Shown piece after piece: positions 36,601 through 51,600 of a stretch of 64,000 bases of DNA; position 1 is the stretch's first letter, and each line of letters opens with the position of its first letter. The notes beneath the pieces are model-generated. The model was not told where the DNA came from, ran no database searches, and saw only the letters and a list, made by a program, of their open reading frames with translations. The DNA lies in the NCBI GenBank assembly GCA_022818135.1, contig JAFMSR010000005.1, positions 35,907,959 through 35,971,958 of the forward strand, given 5' to 3'. The DNA comes from Saxidomus purpurata (Eukaryota; Mollusca; Bivalvia; Venerida; Veneridae). The position numbers and the translations under genes are program-made.

Positions 36601-39600
36601 GGCGTCTGCATCTGCGTTGGTTAAAGTTTTTTATAAAGTCAAATATCTTGAATACTATCAAAGGTATTGACTTGAAACTCAAACTATATGTTTACTAGCA
36701 ACATCTACACCTGAGGAAACAATCCCCATAACTCTGTTTTGATTTTTGACAGATTTATGCCCCTTTTTAACTTAGAATTTTTGGTAAAAGATTTTATAAA
36801 TTCAAATATTTTGAATACTTTCAAAGGTATTGACTTGAAACTCAAATTATGTGTCCACCATCAACATCTTCACCTGAGGAAACAATCCCCATAACTCTGT
36901 TTTGATTTTTGTTAGATTTATGCCCCTTTTTAACTTAGAATTTTTAGTTAAAGATTTTTATGAAGTAAAATATCTTGAATACCATCAAACGTATTGACTT
37001 GAAACTTAAAATGTATGTTTACTACCAACATCTTCACCAATGTTTTTGATTTTTGACATATTTATGCCCCTTTTTAACTTAGAATTTTGTCACAGTTTTT
37101 ACCAGACTACATTTTGTATTATTAGAAATACTCGAAATGGCTTACTTTTGAAATGTCATAGAATAATTATGCAGCATGCAGCGGTCATGCTTTTTTAATT
37201 TTATGCATATCAATTTTGAAACGTTACAAAGTTATTCATGATCAAATATACAAGGTGATGTATTTCTAGAAATTACCCCCCCCCTCCTCCCCCCAGTTGG
37301 CTTACATAATCCAGAGTAAGGCTTTGCAAGTAATGTTCATTTACAAAGGTCTTTGAACAAGTTTCATATCTTTGACCTTAATTCTTATAGACAATTACAC
37401 AATACACCTGTTCTTAGACAAAAAAAAACATTTTACCAACAAGCTTTCGAATAGTCGAGCGTGCTGCCATGAGACAGCTCTTGTTTTAATATGATTCTCA
37501 CCTTGCTTTCTATAAACAGTTTAGGTCAACAGCAGTTTTTCTCAACTGAATTGTCTACATAACCATTCATTGAATATTTCAGAGTTGACTCAGGATATAT
37601 CATCGAAAGGTTTAGGTCTGGTATATGAGATCTGTTCCCCGGAACAAAAAGACATGCTGGTTTCCGAGCTTGTTGATACTCTGATGACTGGGAAACGGCA
37701 ACAGCCGAAAGTGTCGGGAGACTCGCAGGTGTTTGAAGAGGGAAGCTTAGGAAAAACACCAGATGGGTACAAATATTTCTTTTAACAGTATTTGTCATTT
37801 CATATTGAGTAGCTTACTGCAGCATTCATTCATTATGTCTCCCCCACCTCGGGGGGAGACATATTGTTTTTGCCCTGTCCGTCAGTCCGTCCGTCCGTCA
37901 GTCCGTCAGTCCGTCCGTCCATTCTTCGTTTCCGGACGATAACTAGAGTTCCTTTTGACCTACAGCTCTCAAACTTCATAGGATGAATGGTCTTATTGAG
38001 CAGATGATCCCTATTGTTTTTGGGGTCAGTAGTTCAAAGGTCAAGGTCACAGTGACCGTTGGTCAATTTCTCGTTTCCGGATGATAACTAGAGTTCCTTT
38101 TGACCTACAGCCCTCAAACTTCATAGGATGATTGGTCTTATAGAGCTGATGATCCCTATTGTTTTTGGGGTCAGTAGGTCAAAGGTCAAGGTCATACTGA
38201 CCGTTTGTCAATTTCTCGTTTCCGGATGATAACTAGAGTTCCTTTAGACCTACAGACCTCAAACTTCATAGGATGATTGGTCTTATTGAGCAGATGATCC
38301 CTATTGTTTTTGGGGTCAGTAGTTCAAAGGTCAAGGTCACAGTGACCGTTGGTCAATTTCTCGTTATAATTTGGGGTCACTAACTCAAAGGTCAAGGTCA
38401 TAAGGGGGGAGACAAGTTTTTTTGTGAAAAACAATCTCTAGTTACATTTTGCCTTCAGTGATGTCTGTGGAAATGCTTTGGACTCAGGGTTTGGGTATAA
38501 ATCTCTTTAATTTGAGGCATTTGGTTCAATTTCCCTATGTGACAGAATATACCAGTGATTTCTACAATTTCTTGATTTGGTCAAAGGAAGCAACCAACCA
38601 GCACAGGGAATAGAATTTGCTAGAACAGAAGTTTACAAACAACAAAGGAATAATTATGTTTTTACTGCAGCAACCACTGGCAGACTGAGATAAGGACACT
38701 TTTATAGAAAGGTGATGTGTTTGCCAACAAACATAGGGCTAACAAGATAGAGCACAATGCAAATTTAAGATTGCTGAGTTTTAGCTCAGTCTTACAATTT
38801 TCTGCCGGATTTACAAGTTCTAAAGGAATAAAGGTTGTGGGAAGTTGTAAATGAAATTGACATCAGTTTTGACACAAATTTACATTATCATCAGTGATGT
38901 AGTAGAAATTGAACAAAATGTTTCAGTGACTCAATTTCACATTTTTTTCAGACTTTAAATTGATTGTTGAATGTATATGTACATTTCAGGGGAGGTCTGT
39001 CTACATACAAGGAGCTATGTTCTATAGCCAATGAGTTAAATCAACCAGATCTGATCTATAAGTTTATGCATCTAGCCAATCATCATGCCATGTGGAACTC
39101 CAGGAAGGTTTGTGCCAAGTCAAGTAGATTTATTTATAGAAAACCAAAAAATCATCATTTCCCTACAACTTTCCCCCCAAGTGTTTCTAATGGTTTGATG
39201 TTAATCATCAGTCCAAATATGGAATTTTAAAAAAATCATACCTTATAAAAGTTTTCTACTACATGTATTATAAGCTATGAAAGGAGCATATTTTGACTAT
39301 CCAAGACCTTTCCTGTGATAGACATACTCTGTCAAATTATGCATTTCATGCCTTCACAGTAATTCTAGTTTGCTTGCTTTTAAGGTGGAAATTCAAAAGA
39401 AAATATAGCATGTTTTAAACATGTCATTGACGCCTTTTATAAATTGCCAAGTTCTGAGTTTGTCCTTTGAAATTTGCCACCAAATTTTTTATGTCAGAAC
39501 TACAATGTATTTCAAACAAAATATTTCTTTCAATTGTCTGTAGTCAACTAAACCAGCTTAATCATTGGTCACACTGGTCATTTATCAAGTTGTTAATTGT

Positions 39601-42600
39601 CCTATAGCCAACTGGTGAACAACACACGGACATATTCAGATTGAAAAATCAACAAGACCCATGTTAGAAATTTAATGGTAAATATTCACCACCAATGATA
39701 AACTGTTAATGAAAACTTTCCATTTTAGGGAGCAGCCTTTGGATTTAGTACAATAGCAGCACAAGCAGGGGAGCAGCTGGCCCCTTATTTACCCCAAATT
39801 GTTCCTAGATTGTACAGATATCAGTTTGATCCCAATCCAAAAATTCAGCAAGCTATGAGTAGCATTTGGAATGCTCTCGTGCAAGACAACAAAAACACAG
39901 TGAGTTATGATCTTGTTTACTTTTTGTGAACATTTTTTCAAAAGGTTAGTGCATAGGAATGTTCTAATTCTTCTCTGGATTCCTAATTCTTTTACTTTGA
40001 AAGTATCCCAAGAGTTAAATTTCACATACAGAGAATATAGGCTTTAAGAAATTATGGATACATCTATTTGCTTTTAAATGAAGAATATGACATTTCAAAT
40101 TCATACACTAGTACAGATGCTATTGGAATTCTTTACATTCTAGGCATTTTCAACATCATGTTATTTTGAAATCATGAGAGATGATACAGAAAGTTTTTAA
40201 GAAAAGAAAAAGGGAGGTTATTCAAGATGTTGATGCCTTTCTTGTTTCAGGTTGATAAGTTTATGAAGGAGATTTTAAATGATTTGTTACCCAATCTAAC
40301 TAACAATCAGTGGCGAATAAGAGAGTCAAGGTCAGTATGTGTATTATATATAAAAGACCATGCTTTTTCAGTAAATTTCAGTTGTTCAAAAGCTATACAT
40401 GGCTTTTGTTTATTTAGGTTGAATGTAACATACCGACAGGAAATAAATTTTGTAATTGAAATGCAAGGTTCAGTTTAACTAACATGAAAGTCGATATTTT
40501 CTCAATTCTTTTATAAAAAGATATAATGAAATTATAAGTGTGATGGAGAAGAAAATAAAAAAAAATATTATGAACAATGTTGTAATACATGTATGTACAT
40601 CTGATGTGGAAAAATCCATGCATGTACAAAAAATATGTATTAAAAGTGATAAGGGAGATCAGTGCAGTTTGAACATACATTTGTACCTTGTCTGTGTGTG
40701 ACTGAATAGTCTCCCTTGCCTTGGGTAGATAATTCTTCAAAAACAAATAGTTCTATTGACTTCAAAGTGATAACATGCAGAAACTACAAAAATATCTTTA
40801 AAAAACACAAAACATTCTTAGCTTCTAATAAGTAGAATCTAAGAGCAGAATACTCAGTTTACAGGATTAATTGAATACTAAATCTTCATACTGAGTTAGT
40901 CTTTTTTTGGTTCTTTTTTTCATAATGCACTTGGTCTTTATTTATGCATGTTGAGACAAACATTTTCTGTTCCAATTATTATTTCAACTTGTATGTTTTG
41001 TTCCTTTATTTTCAGTTGCCTTGCAGTAAATGATTTGTTACGGGGCCGACCTTTAGATGACGTTGTTGAAAGTTTACCGGAACTGTGGGAGTCGTGCTTC
41101 CGAGTTTTAGATGATATTAAAGAAAGTGTGAGGAAAGCAGCTGAGCTAGCATGTAAAACACTCAGCAGGGTAACCAACTTTTAATGTTATCTTCAGTTTA
41201 TCAAGAAGTATGAAGTTCAATGTAAAATGCTTGTTTCTTAAATGTCACCCTTATAATGGCCAGCCATTTCTGACCTATGACACACTTTTCAGAACACATT
41301 TATGTCTGGATTTTTTTGAAAAAAATCCAAATTGATGTAAATTGTCTTGTTCAGAAAATAATTGTATTTTTTTCAGTATTGGATAAGTCTAAGAATGGTC
41401 TTGTATTTTACACATGCAAAATTTGTAAAGTAGTTACATTTATGTCTTATTTATGTATGTTACAGGCATCTATAAAGATATGTGATGTGGGTTATGGTAA
41501 AGTTGGTGAGAGAGCAACCACAGTTGTGTTACCTTGTCTGCTCAAATTTGGATTACAGAGCCCTGTGTCAGAGGTCAGAGCTATAGGGTAAGACATAGCA
41601 AATATTCTCCAGTACTTAATACTGTCAGAATGATAGTTTTGCAGTAGAATATTCATATTTACTCCATAAGAGTTATATGCAAGATTAACTAAATGTCCTC
41701 TCCTGTAGCAGATTTATTGTTCACAGAAATTACATAACTAAGAAGAATAGGGGGCAAGGTGATAAATAAGTCATTTGCAAAATGTTATGCTTCAAACTGA
41801 CCAATCAGAGACCAGAGATTTAAGATCGATTTGAAAAAAGCTGCACCCAGGGTGAAAAGCTCTAGATAAGTTTAGAGAACCTTGTCAAAGCTATATCATT
41901 ACATTCTGAAGTGCTGTAGTTGGATATGTCAACCTGACATTCAGTTACAATCCTTTATCCAGATACAGGTTCAGTACTTTGATACCAGTTTGTTTATAGA
42001 CAAGGATTAAACACAGCAGGTAACATTGTGTCATAAGCAGTTTGAACACATTAAAAAGGACTATAATAATTCACAGGTTGTCAACAATATTGAAGATCAG
42101 TAAGACTGCTGGTCCGTTGTTGAAGCCTCACATTCCTATACTGGTCACAGCCTTGCTGGAGGCCATAAGTGGTCTAGAACCCCAGGTGATGAACTACCTG
42201 AGTCTACAAGTTACCAGTAACCAGGAAATACAGAATAAGGTATCTATATTTAGTAAATGAACAGCACTTTATTTTATATACCTATAAATATTCTGCCAAA
42301 AATACAACCTGTATTCAACCATCAAATACAGCCTGACAGAAAAAAATTCCATGTTGTATGTACGTACAATAAAAATAGCGCGGCACAATTTGTAACAGTG
42401 CATTTAATTAAGTTTTTCGTACCACCCCACTTTATTTCAGAAGTATTAGAGGTATGGCTTTGAAACTTACCATACTTGTTTACCATCATAACCTCCATCT
42501 ACAGACAAGAGTACATAACTCTGTCAAGGTTTTTGACGAATTATGGCCCTTATTTTACTTAAAAAGTGTATTGAGTTGGTTAGTTTTCATACCACCTCAC

Positions 42601-45600
42601 TTTATTTCAAAACCATTGAAGGTATTGCTTTGAAACTAACCATACTTTTTTACCATCACGACCTTCATCAACAGACAAGAGGACATAACTCTGTCAAGGT
42701 TTTTGACAGAATTATGCCCCTTTTTTACTAAGAAAATACTTGAATATGGGTAAAATCCACTTATTGCCTTAACCCTTTGAGATATTGCTTTGAAACTTTT
42801 TAATGCTATTTCACATCATTACCCCCATCTGTACGCAAAAGAAGGTAACTTGTCAGGGATTTGTTTTAAAAATTAGGCCTTTTATCGACTTAGAATCTTG
42901 GTTAAGTTTTCCGTTTTTACCAGTCCACTTTTTGACTGAACTGTTTGAGATATTAATTTGAAAGTTGGAATACTTGTTTACCATCATGGTCCCAAAACAT
43001 GGGCAGGAGAAGGTAATTCTGTCAAGGATTTTATTTGAATTATGGCCCTTTTTGACTTAGAAACTCAGTTAAAATTTTCATTCTTGTCCACTTGTTGACT
43101 TAACCATTTGAGATATTACTTTGGAAGTTGGAGTTCTTATGTACCATCATGAGACCTATCTGTAAGCAAGAGAAGATAACTCTGTGAAAATGTTTCTTGA
43201 TTTGTACTTAGAAATTCCTAGTTAAAGTCTTGTGTGCCCTTAACTGTCAAAGTTTTGTTTTATAGGCAAGCACTAAAAAAGTCGAGCGCGCTGTCCTACT
43301 GACAGCTCTTGTTTAATATCTTTTGTAATTCCATAGTATTTTTATATGTAGAACAGACAATCTATGAAAATATAAACCGTGAACCTGAAAGCTACCAATC
43401 TAACCTATTTCAGTTGGACAGTGCCAGAATTGCAGCTTCTAAAATGTCTCCCATGATGGAAACTGTCAACCTGGTATGTAAATGTTCTCAACTTAAAGTT
43501 AATCTGTATGTTTTAGAATGGTTCTATGTAGAAGTTCTACCAACTTGTACATTTTTACTATACCAGATTATATTTGATAACAGCTTTGTCAAGTTGTCAC
43601 CTTTGCTTGTGCTGGATTAGGTGAATATGAATGTGAAAGTTGTGTTTAAGTTCTGTTTCTGAAAGGATTTATTACAATAAACCCATTAACTCCTGGTAAT
43701 AAGTGCAGTACTATCTCCCTATACCTCTGCCTGTTCTTTATTATTTACGTATCAAAGTGATATCAATTCATCAATTCCTTTGAATTTCCAGAAAGTAATT
43801 TGAAGAGTTCCCACAAGTTTAGATATAGGCAATTTGATATGCTTGTATTAATTCTTATTTTATTTTGTTCTGTAGTGTGTTCAGTACATAGATGATACTG
43901 TGCTACTAGAATTGATTCCAAGGTTTACAGAGTTAGTAAAGAGTGGATTAGGAGTTGGAACAAAGGTAAAATATCTTCTGTACTATATATATAGTGTGTT
44001 TCACTTTAGGGACAGATAAGAGAAGCATCGTCTGACACAAATGTTATTTCTGTGCTTGGAAATCAGTTTGCTTAATCATTGCTATATGATTCAGAGTTTA
44101 GAGCTTTCAAAAGCTGTAGGTTAAAAATGAAAGTATTCAGCCTGTAGATTTGTTAAGCTGTAAGTCTTGTCTCCACTGTACACTTTAGTTATTGAAATAT
44201 ACTGTAAGCTATAGCTTTTGGCTCTGATCCCTTTTGCATATATGTATCCTATATGTTGAGTAAATGTATAATTGAATATATTGTAAACATGTTTTTAAAT
44301 AAGTACACAAAATTTGGTTTGAATCTTTGTAAACATAAGCCAACTTGTAATATGAAAAGAAACACTCATTCTGCTAGAGTATAGCTGAATAATACACAAA
44401 ATTGGGCTGGATAAAATGGTGTTGTTTTTTTAGTTTAGATTAAATTTTCTATCTCCATGTTGATTTTCAGGCAGCGTGTGCTAACTTTGTTGTCTCCCTT
44501 GTTAGACAATGTCCTCGAGATCTCAGTATACATGCAGGTATGCTCAGTTACTTGTTTTCAGGATGTTGTCATGACTTGTAAACCATTGGATATTATAGAG
44601 AATATAGATTAATATACATGTATATAATAGATGACCAGTTATACAAGGACAGTGCATGACCAACAAATCAGAGACATATCAACTAGATATTTGTTCAAAA
44701 AAGGACCCTGTATATTCAATATTTGCTTTTTACAAATTTCATAGTAATGATATTTCAGCACTAAGGAACGCTATTTCTTCGACACTTTTAAGCCAAAATT
44801 AAACAGTTACTAATGATGTCATCATTTTCTGATGAATATTTACACTGATGATCCAAAAGTTAAACTTGTTGGCAAATAGAAATCACAAAAACCCAAATAG
44901 TGTTGTTGTTGTTTTTTGTTTTTTTTTGTAAAAGTTTACTTATTCTGGCATAATATTATCTTTTGGCATTTTACATAATTATTATGATGCATGATATAGA
45001 TATGAAAAGAAACTTAGCAGAAGTCAGTGGCTGATGTTCCTCAAGCCATTCTGTACTTTGTCGTAAAATGAAAGTTTTCTCTTTAAAATAACTGTTTTCT
45101 TCTTTTTTCATAGGTAAACTGATGGCAGCATTTTTACATGGTGTAGCAGATAGAAATATGGCTGTTAGAAAGTCATACTCCATGGCATTAGGGCATCTTG
45201 TGAGGGTAAGGGCTTGGCTGGGTACAGTGTTTCATCTTTGGACTGTATACTGTTTTAAACAATTCATAAATTTAATGGTTTTCAAATTGGAAGGGTTAAC
45301 TTTTTCTAGATATGGCAAAAAATTATATGTGTGATCTACCATCTATAAATTGTGAGGTATGTTATGTGAGGAATGTTATGTGAGTTATGTAAGTGATATT
45401 AGGAATACAAAATTTCCAGATTATGAAGGTAGATATACATGTACTGAAAGTTATGAAAATTTTAAGCTTTGAGATACAGGGTGGTTTTTTTTTTAGTTGT
45501 AATACACTAAACTCATAAGATTTTAGTCCAAGACACTTCCTGTAACATTCAGTTAAGACATAACTGTGTGCATGAGATCATGCAGACTTCAGAGCTAGTA

Positions 45601-48600
45601 ATTGTTACATCATCCCCACTGGAGAACTGAATTCTACCCACCCTTAGCCAGGATCACTAAATTGTGTTTCTTTAGTTTGAGATAGTTGGTTTCATCATGT
45701 ATGGCTTTTATAAGCTTACCTCATAACTCAGATAAGCAACTTGCAGACAGATCGTTTACTTCAGTGTAGAAATTGTCGAGCAAAAATGTTTGTTATATTT
45801 CAGATTGCTAAAGACGCCAGTGTGGAAAAATTAATCACAAGAATGAGATCTTGGTACCTTGAGAAAGAAGGTAGGTTTATTCTCTTGTATGGTTTTCTGC
45901 CACTGTTGGAAAATGCTGAGAAACAACTAGATATGTGAACATAATGTCAACTTTTACTGCTATCATTTTGTGTTGTGTTTATAAGTCATAATTTGTTTTG
46001 ACATTCAAATAATTCATGCTTGCATTACATGATTTTTACAACCATCATTCTCAGAGCTTGACCGCTTTATGTTTCTAGATGAGTCGGCACACAATGGTTG
46101 TGGTCTCACACTAAACGCCATCAGCCAACAGAGTCCAGACATCCTGAGACGCCACGCAACAGTTGCCATGCCACTAGCATTCCTAGCCATGCATGAAAGT
46201 ACAGCGGGTGAGCTTGTTTTGTAAAGAAATGTTTGAATCTCTGATTTTTTTAACCCTTCCATTGAACAACACGTTGAGTGATAGAATTATACTGCCATTC
46301 CAATTTGTGTACACTTTCCCACCCAGTCTTAATCCATTCCCTACATCCTGTCATTTAGTAATTGTACATTAAAGTTTGATATTGGTACAGCAAGATAACA
46401 TGTGCTAAATAGCCATCAATTGCACAACTTGTTTTTTTACTGTTTTAGAAGGCACTCCAAAAGACAGCGATAGTTTATCATTGTGGGAGGAGGTGTGGAT
46501 GGAAATCACACCAGGTAATGTTTCTACTTACAGTGTATTTAAAGTAAATCCTAATATGTTAGTACAATGTACATGGTCACTGTGAAGTAGAAAGTGTGTG
46601 GCCAAAGTTATGGTGTCTCACAGACACGGCTAAATAACTGATTGATTCATTTTACATCTATGTAAAGGAGGCATTACAAAAGAAATAGGTTGATAGAAGT
46701 GAAAAATATAGTAGGAATGATTCAGCTAAAAACATATCCTTGTATAGAGATTTTTCATCAACATTGGATACATGTTAGTCTTGTATTAGCATTTATATTG
46801 AGAATTATTATGCCTCCATTGTAGTAATAGTAAACTACTGTGGATAAAACAATATATGTAGTTTTTTTTTACTGTCACTACAAAGATACCATGTGACCAC
46901 AAGAAAAGGTATGTGATAATGTGGAGCCATTGTGGTGCAGTGGTAGCGCGCTCACCTTGGGAATCAAAGGGTCCTGAGTTCAATTCCCACCATAGCCATG
47001 TCGGTAGTGTCCTTGTACTGTGAGCCATGCAACATTTTTTACTGCACACACCTTACTATATTAAGCAACATTTTCCATAGAATAGATACATAGAGGATAA
47101 TTGTTGGTTTCGTTGTAAGATCACATTATAATTTCACCGAGTGGGCACCAAAAGTGATATTTTCACTAGTGGCGTAGCCACCAGTGAAAATAACTACTTT
47201 TGGTGTTCACGAGTGAAATTATCATGATATTACATGGATACATGTACCAACAATTTTTCTGTTTATTTTATGACTACTTTTGCTGAGTTTATTTCAATAA
47301 AATGTCAAAATTGCGGGAAACGTCACCAGAAAGCATCGCAAACATGACGTCATTTTAACGACATCATCGTCATATGGTTTCCAGCATTCATTACGCTCGG
47401 TATTCTATTTGACATAATCCGGGTAACAGATTTTGATAATTTTCACTGCTTGGACAGTGAGTTTATCAGAATAATTTATAATCCACCGTTATATTTCGAT
47501 AAACCACAGAAAAACATAAAATAAATCATGCATTTCCAGTTATTGCCAGATATCCAGGGAATGCAGAATATAACATAGATTCATTTCTTGGTATACTAAA
47601 ATTAACATCACATAACTATTCGGGGCGCGATAATATTGAAAAATGTACACTTCATATGACAGTATTCTCCTTAGATTGACAATGTAACTGTCCATCTCAA
47701 AGCTATGTCAAAGCCATCTTCCATGTTTATAGGTACAGAGGCAGGTATCCGTCTGTATATCTTGGAGATAGTAGAACTACTGCGTGAAACCCTTCAGTCA
47801 CAGTCCTGGTCCACCAAGGCTCAGGCAGCACGAGCCATGTCAACAGTAGCAGATAAGCTGGGCTCAAACCTTGGACCTCCACATCTTGCTAACTTGCTGT
47901 CTGCATTGCTGGTTGGGTTACAAGGGAGAACTTGGTCTGGAAAGGTAAATATTGTGTTGATGGTAAATTGTTTCTTACTTGACAGTTTGTATCTGTTGCA
48001 AACTGCATTTTCTGCAAAAGTTACAGAAAGAATATCTCAGGACATTTGCCTTTGTTTAACTAAGTACTTTTCCGAACCCATATTAAATACAGCAGTCTGC
48101 AGAATGAGTTTTGTGCATAGATGACCAGAGACTTTCTAGATAGGGCAGTTCCAAGACATTTTCCTACTTCAAGTTATATTGAATTGTGGTAGAGCAACAG
48201 GACAATTCACAGTACTTTTTCTAACACTAAAATGAATTTCTAAGTGCATAGATGTATATTTAGGTTATAAAAAAAAAGATGTGCTAGATTTGTTCTTGCT
48301 TTCCAACCAATATCTCTTATGTGTTTATTTGTTACAGGAAGCCGTGCTACATGCTATACAGATGGTTTGCAAATCATGCAGGTAGTTATAAACATTTGAT
48401 ATTATAAAGATGTTTTAGTAATTGAAAGGAATGAGCTATCAGATTCTGTAAAGGGAGTTAATTCAGTTTATAAATATCTGTGACTTATGTTATATGTTTT
48501 CCGAAAGAAATACAGCGTCTAATCTACTGTACATTTATTTTTTAGCACCAGTATAAAGGCTGAACAACAAGACTTTGTATCCCAGGTAATACCAGTAAAA

Positions 48601-51600
48601 TTATGCTTTCTGTAAATACATGTAACATAATGTTATAGTTCTCTTTGGCATTGAAGAGTATACAATCGTACAAAATGTGCATGTAATACAACATTTTCAT
48701 ACAACCGTGTGATATTTTCCTGCACTAATACGACATGTTTTAAGGATCATACATTATGTTTGTGATAGTACTTATGTGATTATTTACAACATACTCATGT
48801 GAATATATGACCAGTATATGTGATTATAGTACCTATTTCATGTGATCATACATTTTCACATGATCTTACAATATAACACTCTGGTTTTATCTATTACACA
48901 TGATCATATGTTTTCAGATTATTGAAGCCTTACTTAGAGAGAGCAAGAAAGAGAATGTAACCTATAAGATGGAGGCATTGACATGTTTTGGTGAAGTGTT
49001 GGAGACTTTTTCTGTGGATCAATTTGCTGATTTGTACACAATTATGTCCCCTGTCTTAGAAAAGGTAAGTGGTTTTCATTGGTATCCTTGCCATTTTGCT
49101 TGTTTTCCTAACCTAGAAAAGTGAGAAATCTCAATATGGTCCTAGATCATGACCTCTGACGTCTGTGTCTTGTAAAAATATAATTGCTAGAAAATTCAGT
49201 TTTCTTCATCATAAAAGTGTGAAAAATTGTGGTACAACCATGTAAAAATTACAAGTATCAGTAAGATATTTATTGGCAAGTATATGCCAATCGCCTGACA
49301 GATATTAAACAAGTCTTTGTGGAGTATATGTACTAAGACCATTATAAATGAAGTTCATTGTGTTTGTTTAATGCCTACCAGGATGAGAGGATGGAGGTAG
49401 ATGGGGAAAGGGAAGAACTGAGTTCCACGGTCAAACAGAAACAGCTGGTCTGTTACTACACTGTCCTGGGACAGGCATGGCCTGAGGTGCAGAACACACA
49501 AGGTAGGAAGTACATATTTTGTCAAGGGTCAAACAGTATGATTTGTGCACTTTCTAGAAGGTGTGTTGTACTTACATAATACTCACTCACAGTTCACTGA
49601 CTTTGGTCAGCTTGATGTAAGGCATGCAAAACACATGGGTACATGTACATTGTATTAAAGACCACAAATTTTGTAAGGCAGTAATTTTTGTCACATTGAA
49701 AAATGTTAGAAATTGGATTGGTTAGAGGTTAGACTAAAGGAAAATTGCTGTTTCCAGTCATTGTCATAGAAACCTATGCATATGTGTATTTCTAAGAAAT
49801 TTATGGTGAATTCTTGTCTTAGCCTCAGACATATGTAAACATGTACTTTATTAATTGAAAATAGAACTGTAGTATTCATTGTTTTGGGCCGATGGACTTA
49901 AAGCAAATAATATGTTGGAGGTTTGAGTTTTGAATAGTGATATATTGATAGAGCTTCTTTTTCATTAATATCTTTAACTGTTACATATATTTGATAAATG
50001 ACCTGTTACATGTTATATTTCAGATGAGTTCCAAGAAAGATACGGTTGTATGATATGTAAATCCTTGCAGAGTAACACATGGAAAATCCAGGAAGCTATA
50101 TTAAAGTCTATGCATAAATACATTACAAGGTAAGAAACATGTATTTAATAGCACAACCGATTTTAATGACTATATGCATAGGTGAACCCATTTGATAACA
50201 GAGGGCACTTATAATGTTAGTAAATTTTGTTTATAATCATCATTTCATAAAGCAAAGTTATTTGGTGTAAATATAAACCTACCTATTTAGGCGCATGTAA
50301 TAGCATGTAAAGGAAATGATTATTTATATATTTTTCAGGTTGTATTGTCTGAAAGATGTAAAAATGTTTGAAACAAAAGAGGATTCCTTGAAAGTGCTGT
50401 TAGAGAATATCTGCACTTCTATATCGCCATGCCTGGGTAGGAAACTTTATCATTTATTGTTTATTTACAGAGAGGCATTGCAAAATATATCATACAGTTT
50501 TATAGGGCTGTCATGAGTAAAATCAGAAATACTGGTACAGTATAGTTTGAATTTGACACTTGAGCTGTGACCTTTAGGCTGTCCTTGGTTTTTACTGTTG
50601 TTTTACAATAGGCTAGAAGTGCATTCACAGCTCGGTGCTCAAAATCAGACTGTAGTATATTAAGATGTGAATTTTGCAAATCACGTCAGCTTTTGTTAGT
50701 GATAAACATTTCTCTCAGAAAGGGATAGAATATTAGTCGACGGTACATATTTTAGATACCCTGTGACATGAAGCACGTGAAAAGCAAAGTCTGATGCCTT
50801 TACATTGTTAATGCCAAAGACTTGTCACTGTTGACTAGATTATATTAACATAACATTATAGTCAGAATAGGTAAAAAAATACTAACTTAATAAAAAGGCT
50901 ATATGGTGAGCATGTTATTTGATATATAATTTTCTTGGTGTGCTGAATAAAATAATCTTAGGAAATAAACCATTGATGAAATGTAATGACAATAGGCAAC
51001 TGACAATATATGTAATTATGTGTTATTATATAACAATTTCAGGTAATCTCAAGTATACTGTGATACGTTCTGAGGCCCTAGTCATTGTGGAAGACATTCT
51101 GGCCACTTTGAAAGGTACTTTATATTGCTCTATATATCTTTTTATAAGGTTCAGAATGTATAACTAGCAATATAAAAAAGTAAGTAATCTACTTCTTGGT
51201 ACAACAGTTTTATTATTAGCTCATCTGTTGGCTTGTGTCTCCCGTCGTCAACAAATGTTTCAAATAATACCTACTCCTTAACCATTGGGCCAATTTTAAC
51301 CAAACTTTACGGGATTGTTGCTTCCCTACCAAAATTGCTCAAACCTTTCCACTCCGTTGCCCAAATGGCCATCAATACTAAAAATTGATAAATCCTTTGA
51401 ATGACATCTCCTCCTGAATCACTGGGCCAATTTTTAATCAAACATCACAAGATTGTTCCTGGGAAGTCCTTCTAAACTGCTCATAGAGTCAATTTTAATT
51501 TTATTGACAGGAATTATGCAGATCTTATCTTGCATTGCAAATGTAGCCCTGTTCACTCTTGTGTACGATGTAGGGCCATTATGGCCCTCTTGTGATATTT

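Noticed and set aside
40414..40746. 110-codon minus-strand open frame in ECPAS intron 26
   Set aside because: A+T-rich, no family signature, no splice-consistent neighbours; likely chance.
46921..47000. Functional tRNA-Pro gene
   Set aside because: A and B boxes and a TGG-like loop are present, but the anticodon stem does not pair well; a SINE or relic is more likely. tRNAscan-SE would decide.
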